A DNA stretch of 64,000 nt from Chloroflexota bacterium (lineage in GTDB: Bacteria; Chloroflexota; Anaerolineae; JAAYZQ01): positions 59,996-123,995 of the forward strand of contig JAGVRI010000009.1 in the NCBI GenBank assembly GCA_018606645.1, in the 5' to 3' direction. Of the stretch, positions 33,632-41,820 are shown piece by piece. The notes below the pieces were generated by a model. The model did no database searches, was not told the origin of the DNA, and saw nothing but the letters and a program-made list of their open reading frames with translations. The position numbers were made by a program, and so were the translations under genes. The stretch's first letter is position 1; each line of letters begins with the position of its first letter.

Positions 33632-35698
33632 TCATTCCCCTTTCGACATAGGGGTGAGAAAGTACCAGTTTATACCCATTGCGTCAGGCACCTCATCGAG
33701 AAATCTCCCGTCAGGAGCTTGAATCAACTGACGCTTTTCATTATCTAGGCCTACTTGCCTGCACAATCTTGTAAACATATCATAGTAATATAGGCCATTG
33801 GCGAAGGTGAATGGGTCGTCAAGGGTGCCCTTTCCAAAGTAGTCCACGCCTTTCCTTAGCTTCTCCTTTGGGACTAATACTGTGCGAATCACCTTTTTCC
33901 AATCCGCGTGCTCTTTGCTAAGCGCACGGTGAAGGGACTCCATCCTGCCGATAACAACAGATCCTGGTACTGTAATGTCCAGGTAACTTTTCATGTCACA
34001 TAACAAATCAGCAGTCAAAAGGGCCCTGGATAAGTTGGCTATGCGATATTGCTTATCCGTTGGCGGGCAAAGCTCTATCCCTCGGGCCCTACGACCATGA
34101 ATCACACTAGACCCGAAATTGTACAAGAAACCAAGAACGTCCCCGGCCAGCCCTTTTTCCGACGCGCTACGCAAATTGAAGGCTTTGTCCAAGCCTAGTT
34201 GCTTCCATTCTTCCTTCCACGCAGTCATCGCCTCACTCGTTCCCTTGGTTCCCGCAAGGAATTGTGCGATTGCCTCCTCAATTCTCAGGAAGTCATTTAT
34301 GGGGAGTTTTCCAGCAGAACCGTGCCTGGACGCTTCTTTCCAGGCTTTATCCAGCCGCCTCCCTAACCAAATGGCAACAGCATAATGCTCAATGATGGAA
34401 CGCATAGCAAGCATACTTCCAACTGGGTTACGGTCATTTAGCTCTCTCACTAAGGCCCATAGCATAATATTCATCTTATGCTGCGTCGTAGTGAGCATCA
34501 GCTCTATCGCTTTGATACAGAACTTGAACCAGTCAAGAGGCTCTCGGTCGGGAGAAGGTCGTCCTGCAGGAAACAATTGCTCCAACTCGAGGGCTAGTCT
34601 TCTGGCGCCTGCGAAGATCAACAGGTCGAGAAATGGCAATGCCACGCCGAGTCCCTGGGTTGCTTCTATTAGTGCTTCATACAATCTTTGGTCGTGATCT
34701 GTCCAACCAAGAACGAACTCGGCGAGGGACCGCAACGGTTCAAACCAATCAGGCGTGACATTCCAGGCTATCTCGACTTCTTCCTGTGTTTCAAGGGATC
34801 GCTTAATCCATGCTTTCAGGTTAGGCGCGGGATCATCGTGAGAAGAAGCCAGACCTCGCTGTAATCGATGTTGTTGGATTTCCGGAAGGATTGTTTCCTG
34901 GAGATAGGCAGTTTCTTCCTCCCACGGACGAACTTGAACCGGTGGCAATTCGGTCAGCGGTTCTTCAAGGGGCTCCTCTACCCAGGGTACCTCGAAAAAC
35001 TTGCCATAAATGGCGATAAGAGCCCTCAGAAGAACCGAGAGAGCGCGTGAGTTCTCGGGGAAGAGGGCGAGAAGATGGCTGCCGTAATTGGGATGTACAT
35101 AGTCGTTCAAGCTTTGGAATGCGCTGCGTAAGACCTCGTAACCATGGCCTTCAAAAGGATGCGGGAGTGAGCTACCAGGAAGATCGGGAAAATCTTTGAG
35201 TGGGGGCAAGAATCTGGAAAAAAGCAAATCTCCGTGCTTGCGTATTTTATCGAGATCTTGTGAAGTTCGGGATAGCGCTTCCTCAAAGCGGGATAACTCG
35301 AGTAAAGCCCAAACGTCCTCTGCCATTGTCCTTAGCACGATGGCGCTAAAAAGCAGATCCCCATTTAAAGATGCCAATTCAAGCGCGCGTTCGAGATAAA
35401 GCCATCGTGACCAAAAAGTTCTGTGCGCTATAGGCGTGAAAATATTCATACATATGAGATGGGCTTCATACGCACGTCCAACTGGCAAGTTATTGCGCCC
35501 TTCCTCGGCGCGACGCATGCCGATGTAAAGATCAAAAGTCTGCCAAAAGTCGCTGCCCAATTGAATGTCAGGCAGTTTGTGATTCCCCTTAGAACGACGG
35601 TATCGGAGCTCCAAGACCTGATCCGAGAGAGTTATTATTTCCGGATCCTTACCGAACTTTGAAACCCAAAATGGGAAAAGCGTCAGTTCATTTCTCAT
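33632..35698 (-). CDS. unknown 688-residue protein inside the restriction operon
   Basis: I do not recognise this protein. It is soluble and mostly helical. Two segments look like copies of one module: Arg123/Glu127 (VLRTMAEDVW) with His202 in NDYVHPNY, and Arg433/Glu437 (AMRSIIEHYA) with His534 in SSVIHGRR. Each pair of an RxxxE helix and a later VH/IH helix resembles HEPN-like or DUF5677-type proteins (inference), which would suggest RNA cleavage or signalling in defence. GAGGTGA lies 6 bases before the ATG and the gene sits 12 bases after mod and 6 before res, so it is in the operon. It is visibly A/T-richer than its neighbours and lacks their palindromic inserts, pointing to a separate origin. 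Confidence 0.8.
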   Translation of the reverse strand: MRNELTLFPFWVSKFGKDPEIITLSDQVLELRYRRSKGNHKLPDIQLGSDFWQTFDLYIGMRRAEEGRNNLPVGRAYEAHLICMNIFTPIAHRTFWSRWLYLERALELASLNGDLLFSAIVLRTMAEDVWALLELSRFEEALSRTSQDLDKIRKHGDLLFSRFLPPLKDFPDLPGSSLPHPFEGHGYEVLRSAFQSLNDYVHPNYGSHLLALFPENSRALSVLLRALIAIYGKFFEVPWVEEPLEEPLTELPPVQVRPWEEETAYLQETILPEIQQHRLQRGLASSHDDPAPNLKAWIKRSLETQEEVEIAWNVTPDWFEPLRSLAEFVLGWTDHDQRLYEALIEATQGLGVALPFLDLLIFAGARRLALELEQLFPAGRPSPDREPLDWFKFCIKAIELMLTTTQHKMNIMLWALVRELNDRNPVGSMLAMRSIIEHYAVAIWLGRRLDKAWKEASRHGSAGKLPINDFLRIEEAIAQFLAGTKGTSEAMTAWKEEWKQLGLDKAFNLRSASEKGLAGDVLGFLYNFGSSVIHGRRARGIELCPPTDKQYRIANLSRALLTADLLCDMKSYLDITVPGSVVIGRMESLHRALSKEHADWKKVIRTVLVPKEKLRKGVDYFGKGTLDDPFTFANGLYYYDMFTRLCRQVGLDNEKRQLIQAPDGRFLDEVPDAMGINWYFLTPMSKGE

Positions 35699-35710
35699 CT
35701 TGGTTCACCT

Positions 35711-38700
35711 CTAGTCGTTAAGCCTTATTACTCTCACCACCTCATTCCCCCGAAAATCAATCACCTTCACCGCAATGCGCTGGTGCTTGCCGGGCTGGAA
35801 GGGGAATGAGACGGTGCCGCGCATCTGCGCGAAGGCTTCGGGGTCAATCTGCGCTTTGAGGGCGCGCTGGAGCTTGTCCCACGCATCGGGATCGCCAGGG
35901 AAGAACGCCTGGCAGAGGTGGAAGGTCATGCCGTCATAGTCGGTATCCAGAAACCACGCCGCCACGTCGCGGCCGCGCGTGTGCTGCGTCTCGCCCGTCA
36001 GCGGGTCGTAGATGTCCACCCCGCGCAGCTCCACGACGTAGGTCTGCCCGTCCCCGCCTCTCCCCGCAGGCGGGGAAGGGATAATGCGCACATCGGGTTG
36101 GCCGAACACGGTGAAAATCTGGCTGGCGCGGGTGGTTTTGAGCAGGTCGCCCACCAGCACGTCGGGGGCGATGTTGGCAAAGTGAATCTGCAACCCCGCC
36201 ACGGGCGCCTTTTGAATGAGCGCCTGCGCTTCGGGATCGAAACTAAAGCCGGCCAAGATGAGCACCTCGTAGCCGTTCATCTTGGCGGTGGGGATGGCTT
36301 CCTGCACCTGAAACGCGGTCACCGGGCCGTGCTGCGGCCCGAAACTTATGGCCACGCGCAGGGTCTTGCCGTTCTGGGGCGACTCGGCTTCTCCATGCAG
36401 CATCCCCAGATTGAGCGGGCGCGGGTTCTGCAGTTCCATCTTCTTGCCGCCGGGAAAGAGCACGCCGCCCTGCTGCTTGAGCAGATTGAGCATCGCCGTC
36501 AGGTAGTCGCCACCCCGGTCGCTGACGCGGACGCGAGCCCCACTCTGACCCTCCTCGTCAACGGGAAGGGAGTCCTCGAACTGGGGGATGGGCGCTTGCG
36601 TCGGGTCTTCGACGGCCGGCACAGGGATGGCTTCGACGGTGAACGGTCCCGTCACCCGCACCACGCCGCGTTTGACCCTTGGGCGGTCGTAGAGCGTCTC
36701 CTGCGGGGCATGGCGCTGGATGCTGGCGTCAATTTCCTCGCGCTTCTTGCGCTTGAGGGACCAGAAACGCTCGTGGGCTTGTTGGGCTCCCTCCCCAACC
36801 CTCCCCGTGGACGGGGAAGAGGCCCCCACCCTGTCCCTCCCCGTGAACGGGGAAGAGGCCCCCACCCTGTCCCTCCCCGTGAACGGGGAGGAGAGGTCGC
36901 GTGGGACTTCCCATTCTTTCCATTCTGTGCCCAATGCCTGGTTCAACTCCGCCAGAGCTTGGTCAATCTGCGGCTGGTATTTGGCGGCGATGGCGTCAAT
37001 CTCGATGTTTTTAGCGATGCTCTCCAGGGTGATGTGCGGGACGGTCTCGTAGAAAAAGCCGCCGGCGGGACCACGTTCGGGGTCAACCAGTTCATAGTAG
37101 TCATACCTGGCCGTCATCAACCGCTGCCGGGCGATGGCCAGCGCCACGCGGGAGGTGTCGCAGGTGATCCACCGCCGGCCCCACTTTTCCGCGCAGTAAG
37201 CGGTGGTGCCGGAGCCGCAGTTGTGCACCACACACACTTCGGTGATGAAAGAGTGCGCTCCCTCTACCTCCAGGTCATAGACTTCTTCTTCCGTGAGCAT
37301 TGTTTCAATGGATTCGATGGGAACGGCCTGGTGATTGAGGCCAAAGAAAACGAGGTCGCCCGGTTGCAGAGAGCCGGCTTGAAGCCATTGGGCTCCTTCA
37401 ACGCTTTCGGCGCGTCTTCGGCAGTGGTTTTGAATCGCCAGGCATACTCCTTCCAGATTCTCTTGAACTTCTCGAGCGGTGAATCGTAGCACGTCTAGCC
37501 CCAACGCGCGCATGGCGGCGTCTCGCTGGGCATCATATTCCACTGCCGCCGGCTCGAAATGCGAAGCACCGTCCACTTCCACAACAAGGTGGGCCTCGCG
37601 GCTGTAAAAATCGGCGATATAGGGACCGATGGGATGCTGGCGGCGGAATTTGAAGCCCAACTGCTGGTTGCGCAGCGCGGACCACAGCCGGCGCTCCACA
37701 GGGCTTGCTTCATGGCGAAGTTGTTTCCTGCGCTCCAGATGTTGTATGGGACTGGCGCTCCAATCGCGTGCTCCGCCTAGCGTGCGCGGACGAGGTTTGC
37801 ACAATACGGGATGATCGGCCGTGAGCCAGAGGGTTTCGGCGCTGAGCGCATGCCGGATTCCCACCATGAGGCCGCAGTAAGGCTTGCGGATGATGCGGAG
37901 GACGCGATGGGGGTTGCCATCATGGCCGCAGACGAGGTCGCCAGGATGGATGTCTTCGATGGGGATGGAGGAAAGAACCCCCTCCCCAGCCCTCCCCGTG
38001 GACGGGGAGGGAGCTGCCCCTACCCCAGCCCTCCCCGTGGACGGGGAGGGAGCTGCCCCTACCCCAACCCTCCCCGTGGACGGGGAGGGAGCTGCCCCTA
38101 CCCCAACCCTCCCCGTGGACGGGGAGGGGGTGTTAGTTCCTCCCCCGTCCACGGGGGAGGTTAGGTGGGGGGCCAACACCCGCGTCCCCTTCCGCACACA
38201 CGTCGGGTCCAAGACCAGGTCGCCTGGGTCGGTGGTCATCAGGATGCAGCGCTCGATGGCCAAACTGGCGGTCTGAACAGCGTAAAGCTTACCCTCTGTC
38301 CGGCTTTGAATGCCGCCAATATCTGGCCATACGTTGGTTATACTAAACACAGGGTAGTCATCCAAGAATCGAATATATCGTAGCGACTCGCCCTCAATGA
38401 TGATTCTCTCAGCCTCCGCCAGACGTCGCAGTCCCGTGATCATAGTTTTCCAGTGCAGTCCTGTTCGTGGCATCCAGATACGACCTTGGAATTCAAATTC
38501 CTGGGGAGTCCCTATAACCTCGCCTTGCGACGTTAACTGATCTAATGTGGCAAGGCGATCGGGCCTAAACTGCCCTGGCGACACTGCACGGAAGCTAGAA
38601 ACTGGCCTGTACTTAGTTGCACCTTCATCGCCCGGGACTTTTTCCCGATATAGCGGATGGTATTTAGTTTGTGTGATATCACGGGCGTACCAGATGAGAT

Positions 38701-39505
38701 AATCGGCAATTGCTGATAGATAACGCCCACTGAAACCTGTCGTCTTTGAAAAGGCTATTAGACATACAAAATTGTCCCGCCCGAACACCTCATCCATCAG
38801 ACAGCGCACCAGGTGCAGGTTCTCGTCGTTGATCTGGACAAAGACCGAGCCGCTCTCGGTCAGCAGTTCGCGGGCGAGGAGCAGGCGGTCGCGCAGGTAG
38901 GTCAAGTAGGAGTGGATGCCCAGTTTCCAGGTATCGCGGTAGGCTTTGATCTGCTCCGGCTCGTGGGTGAGGTCCTCGTCCTTGTCCTTCACGTCACGAC
39001 GGTCGGTGCGCGGCTGAAAGTTGGAGGCATACTTGATGCCATAGGGCGGGTCAATGTAGATCATCTGCACCTTGCCGGCCATGCCCTCTTTGACCAGGAG
39101 CGAGTTCATCACCAACAGGCTGTCGCCCAGAATGAGCCGGTTGGCCCATCCCACCTCGTGCTGGTAAAACTCGATCTGTTTATCGGCAGGCAGCGGCGTT
39201 TCGCCAAAGAGGGAAAGTTGCAGCGGTTCGGGGCGGCGCACGGCGTCGAGGATCGCCCGCGTGGAGATGCGCTCGTGGATGTGGAGCGAGACCACGTCCA
39301 CCTCGAAGCTGGTGTGCTCCGCCTTGCCCGCCCAAACCAGTTGCGGGTCCAGGTGTGGATCGTAGGCGTAATGCGTCGTCTGGCGCTCGCGCACCTCGTA
39401 GGTGGGGGCGATGCCGGCCGGCGGGTTGTTCTTGCGGCGCGATTGCTCGTGGCGAAAATCGCGCACGTTGTCTGGCTCCGCGCTGGGGTGTTTTCTTCGA
39501 GCCAT
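35711..39505 (-). CDS. type III-like DNA methyltransferase (Mod) interrupted by an intein
   Basis: The 1264-residue precursor would splice to 937 residues. The beta-class adenine methyltransferase order is seen: DPPY (IDPPYGIKY, about residue 152) first, then the SAM motif DPTCGSGTT, which is split by the intein after Thr435 and resumes at Cys763. The N-terminal part (RERQTTHYAYDPHLDPQ, HIHERISTRAILDAV) and the long C-terminal region match large methyltransferases paired with BPTD_3080-type restriction enzymes. It methylates host DNA and partners Res. GAGGA lies 4 bases before the ATG and a perfect consensus promoter is at 39696-39724. Palindromic inserts encode IPSPPAGRGGDG (near 1150) and SSPFTGRDRVGA repeats (near 880-900). 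Without splicing the SAM site would be destroyed. Confidence 0.9.
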   Translation of the reverse strand: MARRKHPSAEPDNVRDFRHEQSRRKNNPPAGIAPTYEVRERQTTHYAYDPHLDPQLVWAGKAEHTSFEVDVVSLHIHERISTRAILDAVRRPEPLQLSLFGETPLPADKQIEFYQHEVGWANRLILGDSLLVMNSLLVKEGMAGKVQMIYIDPPYGIKYASNFQPRTDRRDVKDKDEDLTHEPEQIKAYRDTWKLGIHSYLTYLRDRLLLARELLTESGSVFVQINDENLHLVRCLMDEVFGRDNFVCLIAFSKTTGFSGRYLSAIADYLIWYARDITQTKYHPLYREKVPGDEGATKYRPVSSFRAVSPGQFRPDRLATLDQLTSQGEVIGTPQEFEFQGRIWMPRTGLHWKTMITGLRRLAEAERIIIEGESLRYIRFLDDYPVFSITNVWPDIGGIQSRTEGKLYAVQTASLAIERCILMTTDPGDLVLDPTCVRKGTRVLAPHLTSPVDGGGTNTPSPSTGRVGVGAAPSPSTGRVGVGAAPSPSTGRAGVGAAPSPSTGRAGEGVLSSIPIEDIHPGDLVCGHDGNPHRVLRIIRKPYCGLMVGIRHALSAETLWLTADHPVLCKPRPRTLGGARDWSASPIQHLERRKQLRHEASPVERRLWSALRNQQLGFKFRRQHPIGPYIADFYSREAHLVVEVDGASHFEPAAVEYDAQRDAAMRALGLDVLRFTAREVQENLEGVCLAIQNHCRRRAESVEGAQWLQAGSLQPGDLVFFGLNHQAVPIESIETMLTEEEVYDLEVEGAHSFITEVCVVHNCGSGTTAYCAEKWGRRWITCDTSRVALAIARQRLMTARYDYYELVDPERGPAGGFFYETVPHITLESIAKNIEIDAIAAKYQPQIDQALAELNQALGTEWKEWEVPRDLSSPFTGRDRVGASSPFTGRDRVGASSPSTGRVGEGAQQAHERFWSLKRKKREEIDASIQRHAPQETLYDRPRVKRGVVRVTGPFTVEAIPVPAVEDPTQAPIPQFEDSLPVDEEGQSGARVRVSDRGGDYLTAMLNLLKQQGGVLFPGGKKMELQNPRPLNLGMLHGEAESPQNGKTLRVAISFGPQHGPVTAFQVQEAIPTAKMNGYEVLILAGFSFDPEAQALIQKAPVAGLQIHFANIAPDVLVGDLLKTTRASQIFTVFGQPDVRIIPSPPAGRGGDGQTYVVELRGVDIYDPLTGETQHTRGRDVAAWFLDTDYDGMTFHLCQAFFPGDPDAWDKLQRALKAQIDPEAFAQMRGTVSFPFQPGKHQRIAVKVIDFRGNEVVRVIRLND
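36049..36080. repeat. in-frame palindromic insert in mod (IPSPPAGRGGDG)
   Basis: CCCCGC-AG-GCGGGG at 36062-36075, with flanking CCCGTCCCCGCC and GAAGGG, encodes a Pro/Gly-rich loop in the C-terminal part of the methyltransferase. Confidence 0.7.
36798..36893. repeat. three tandem 36-bp in-frame palindromic inserts in mod
   Basis: CCCTCCCCGT-GG/GA-ACGGGGA palindromes start at 36798, 36834 and 36870, a period of 36 bases. They encode SSPFTGRDRVGA twice and SSPSTGRVGEGA once in the methyltransferase C-terminal region. Confidence 0.88.
37421..37741 (-). other. DUF559/Vsr-like nuclease domain nested in the intein
   Basis: Intein residues 154-260 match the DUF559 pattern: ASPVERRLWSALRNQQLG, FKFRRQHPIGPYIADFY, and VVEVDGASH, with Asp197, Glu208, Asp210 and His214 as the expected active-site set of the EDxHD/PD-ExK fold. 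Vsr-like nucleases have been described as homing endonucleases of some inteins, so this is the likely mobility domain. Confidence 0.85.
37990..38163. repeat. tandem 39-bp palindromic coding repeats in the intein
   Basis: CCCTCCCCGT-GG-ACGGGGAGGG occurs at 37990, 38029, 38068 and 38107 with a 39-base period, encoding PSPSTGR(V/A)GVGAA four times on the minus strand. A further palindrome of the same type (CCTCCCCCGT-CC-ACGGGGGAGG) follows up to 38163. The repeats lie between block A and the rest of the Hint fold. They are contiguous and coding, so they are not a CRISPR array. Confidence 0.92.
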
Positions 39506-39530
39506 ATGTTCCTCTTACTGCGCATGACTG

Positions 39531-39564
39531 CCGTACTCTCAGCAGCTAACCATTGAGAGTACGG
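39531..39564. promoter_or_regulatory. 11-bp inverted repeat in the mod leader
   Basis: CCGTACTCTCA and TGAGAGTACGG are perfect arms around 12 bases, 26 bases upstream of the mod ATG. It could be an operator or a leader hairpin that tunes methyltransferase expression; no controller gene was found in the window. Confidence 0.6.
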
Positions 39565-39695
39565 AATCGGTTTCTACTGCCAATCCAGTGCCTTAGGCAC
39601 AATGAAACTGGCTGCCTCCAGAAGTCGCACATACGGAGAACTCCCATATCATGTGCCAGAAGGCGCGTTGCTTCGATGGGAAATTCAACAATTCA

Positions 39696-39724
39696 ATTAT
39701 AGGACAAACGCCGAAATCTGTCAA
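39696..39724 (-). promoter_or_regulatory. perfect consensus promoter of the restriction operon, TTGACA-17-TATAAT
   Basis: On the minus strand TTGACA (39724-39719) and TATAAT (39701-39696) have a 17-base spacer. The start near 39689 gives a leader of about 184 bases containing the 39531-39564 inverted repeat. Confidence 0.9.
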
Positions 39725-39961
39725 ATGAAAAGAAAATCAGCCATGAACCCACCTTTGTATCTTGACAAATTGAACCGGGCATAGCCAGCCCCGATTGGGG
39801 CTTTGTCGGCTCAGCGCGCCGCTAAGCGGCGGGCGAACGTGCCGGAGGTCGGACAGATCGTTGGGCTTGTCCTGATGATGTCCGCGCTAATCTATTAATC
39901 TGCAACAATCGCGGTTCTTGTCAGGGATGATCCAGATCAGCCGTGGGAGCGCACGCCCGGT

Positions 39962-39990
39962 TTGGAATTCGCTCATATTTGTGCTATACT
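39962..39990 (+). promoter_or_regulatory. promoter TTGGAA-17-TATACT
   Basis: TTGGAA (39962-39967) and TATACT (39985-39990) are 17 bases apart, with the start near 39997 and the first gene at 40081. Confidence 0.72.
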
Positions 39991-40080
39991 TGATTTTGTT
40001 CGAAACCGGATTGAAAAACCAGAAAGGATCATGAACTCTTTGCGACCCTTCTGCCCAGTTAGTCAGGAGTAAACGCGCAT

Positions 40081-40590
40081 ATGGAATCGAACGCGGATTC
40101 GTTGCGGGAACTGGCGGCCGAGATGGTGCTGGAGTTGGCCGAGCGGATGGGCGATCTGACCGACGAAGAGGCCCAGCCCTTGATCGCCTGGGCGTTGGGC
40201 CAGGCCGACGCTGCCGTTCAGAACCTTCTGGCCCTCGATCAGGGTTCATGCGTCCAACCGCCAGGGGAACCGGGCGAGAGGCTGGCGGCGATGCTCAAGC
40301 CAGTGGCCCAGGCGATCACGGCCGTGAATGACTTGGTTGCCGACCGGGATGCTCTTTCCCTGGAGGAGATCGGCGAGAAACTGGGATTCCTTCAGCAACT
40401 GGCCGGGCAGTTGCCTCGCCCCCCGATATCAGCGTCAATGGACCTGGCCCTGCACGTTCCGATCCGGGAAAGTGGCCTGAGCAACACAGACCTGATCCAC
40501 GCCGTATTAAAGCTGCTGGGCGAACAGCCGCCGGCCGGAGCCGAGGAGACGGCCACCTTAAGGGAGGCTGATGACCAGGCAGCCACGTAA
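40081..40590 (+). CDS. hypothetical acidic helical protein
   Basis: The 169-residue product has no family I recognise. It is acidic, predicted all-helical, without signal peptide or membrane segment, and rich in Leu/Ala/Glu heptad-like text (LRELAAEMVLELAERMGDL, LSLEEIGEKLGFLQQLAGQ). It overlaps the start of the phospholipase D-like gene by 20 bases, so the two are translationally linked. GGAG lies about 11 bases before the ATG. It may be a cytosolic partner or regulator of the membrane enzyme, but nothing in the sequence shows this. Confidence 0.6.
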   Translation: MESNADSLRELAAEMVLELAERMGDLTDEEAQPLIAWALGQADAAVQNLLALDQGSCVQPPGEPGERLAAMLKPVAQAITAVNDLVADRDALSLEEIGEKLGFLQQLAGQLPRPPISASMDLALHVPIRESGLSNTDLIHAVLKLLGEQPPAGAEETATLREADDQAAT

Positions 40591-41734
40591 AAGCGCCCGA
40601 CTCTCCGTTTGGCGTCGGATCTTTCTCCTCGGATTGGCCCTGATCCTCTTTCTCCTGGAGTCTGCCGGACTGGTAGAGTTGGGGCTATCTCCCACCCCGT
40701 CTCCACCCGACGAAGGGAGTGCAGAGAGTCCAGGTTCCGGGGAGGATGATGAAGGCGCGGTCCAAGTCTATTTCAGCACTCCCTGGCTGCAGGACAAAAA
40801 GGCGGGAATTCAGGGTAGCCTGGACGAGCGAGTGGCGACCGACATCGAACGCGCCCGGGTGAGTGTGGACGTGGCTGCCTATGAACTTGACCTGGAGAGC
40901 GTCACTCAGGCCCTGCTGAGCGCCCATCGGCGAGGGGTCCAGGTGCGCCTGGTCATTGACTCCCACAGTGCGGACGAGCCAGCCGTGCAGAGACTCCAAG
41001 GGGTGGGGGTCCCGGTGGTGCCGGATCAGGGCGAGGCGCTGATGCATCACAAATTCATCGTCCTCGACGGCGAGGTGGTGTGGACCGGTTCCTGGAACCT
41101 GACGGCCAACGACACCGACCGCAACAACAACAACCTGGTTCGGATCGTCTCGTCCATGTTGGCTGAAAACTATACGACAGAATTCGAAGAGATGTTTATC
41201 CGCCGCGCCTTTGGACCGGACTCCCTGCCCGATACCCCGTATCCGCACGTCATCGTATCGGACTCGGCGGGGGGCGAGATCGAACTGGCAAGCTACTTTG
41301 CGCCGGAAGACCAGGTGGCGGATCAGATCATCGCGCTCCTCGAAGAGGCCAGGTCAAGTATCCGGTTCATGGCCTTTTCCTTCACCGACGACCGTATCGG
41401 TCGAGTGCTCGTGGAAAAGGCCCGGTCAGGACTGATCGTGCAAGGGGTGTTTGAGAAGAGAAATTCGGGCACGCCGTACTGCGAATATCACCGGCTGCAC
41501 AGAGCGGGCCTGGACGTCCTGACCGACGCCAACCCATACATGATGCACCACAAGGTGTTCATCCTGGATGACCAGGTGGTGGTGACCGGCTCCTACAACT
41601 TTACCCGAAACGCGGCTCTCGCCAACGACGAGAACCTGCTGGTGATCCGCGATCCAGCCATTGCCGCCGAATATCGGGCTGAATTTGACCGGATTTATGG
41701 CCAGGCCGCCGCTGCCGCCCAATCCTCCGGATAG
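40571..41734 (+). CDS. membrane-anchored phospholipase D-like protein
   Basis: The 387-residue product has one N-terminal membrane anchor (IFLLGLALILFLLESAGLV), a Pro/Ser/Glu-rich linker and two phospholipase D domains. HKD motifs are HHKFIVLDG followed by TGSWNLT (about residues 158-178) and HHKVFILDD followed by TGSYNFT (about 330-350). The paired catalytic His/Lys of both halves are intact, so a phosphodiesterase or nuclease activity outside the membrane is expected; substrates could be phospholipid or DNA. The gene starts inside the preceding frame and is followed by a VanW gene after 86 bases. Confidence 0.88.
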   Translation: MTRQPRKSARLSVWRRIFLLGLALILFLLESAGLVELGLSPTPSPPDEGSAESPGSGEDDEGAVQVYFSTPWLQDKKAGIQGSLDERVATDIERARVSVDVAAYELDLESVTQALLSAHRRGVQVRLVIDSHSADEPAVQRLQGVGVPVVPDQGEALMHHKFIVLDGEVVWTGSWNLTANDTDRNNNNLVRIVSSMLAENYTTEFEEMFIRRAFGPDSLPDTPYPHVIVSDSAGGEIELASYFAPEDQVADQIIALLEEARSSIRFMAFSFTDDRIGRVLVEKARSGLIVQGVFEKRNSGTPYCEYHRLHRAGLDVLTDANPYMMHHKVFILDDQVVVTGSYNFTRNAALANDENLLVIRDPAIAAEYRAEFDRIYGQAAAAAQSSG

Positions 41735-41820
41735 GTGCGTACCGACCGTGACCGGATGGATGGGATGATCGGGTGAGGAGAAACGGGAACTATGGGGAAC
41801 GCCCCGGCGTCTGAAAAGCA

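Larger units (their letters stand above)
37220..38200 (-). other. intein (327 residues) in the methyltransferase SAM motif
   Basis: The insert starts with Cys (residue 436 of the precursor) in CVRKGTRVL, the block A pattern, and ends VCVVHN before extein Cys763 of CGSGTT. IEDIHPGDLVCG (intein residues 81-92), LTADHPVL with block B His130, and EEVYDLEVEGAHSFITE (block F) are clear Hint-fold elements. Removing it restores DPT|CGSGTT, the expected motif I. Intein residues 154-260 form a DUF559/Vsr-like nuclease and residues 13-75 are tandem palindrome-encoded peptides. There is no LAGLIDADG. All residues needed for splicing (Cys1, block B His, penultimate His, final Asn, +1 Cys) are present, so it is probably active. 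Confidence 0.93.
39506..40080. other. divergent intergenic region between mod and the PLD operon
   Basis: This 575-base gap holds the mod promoter (39696-39724), an 11-bp inverted repeat (39531-39564), a small hairpin AGCCCC-GATT-GGGGCT (39787-39802) and the plus-strand promoter at 39962-39990. A possible 13-codon leader frame (ATG 40031, TAA 40070) precedes the first gene. No other coding region was accepted. Confidence 0.6.

Noticed and set aside
37990..38163. Regular palindromic repeats that look like a CRISPR array
   Set aside because: Units are contiguous with no variable spacers, the period keeps the reading frame and the units are translated inside the intein.
39602..39784. 60-codon frame between mod and the PLD operon
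   Set aside because: No ribosome site, no family resemblance, and it runs over the mod promoter on the other strand.
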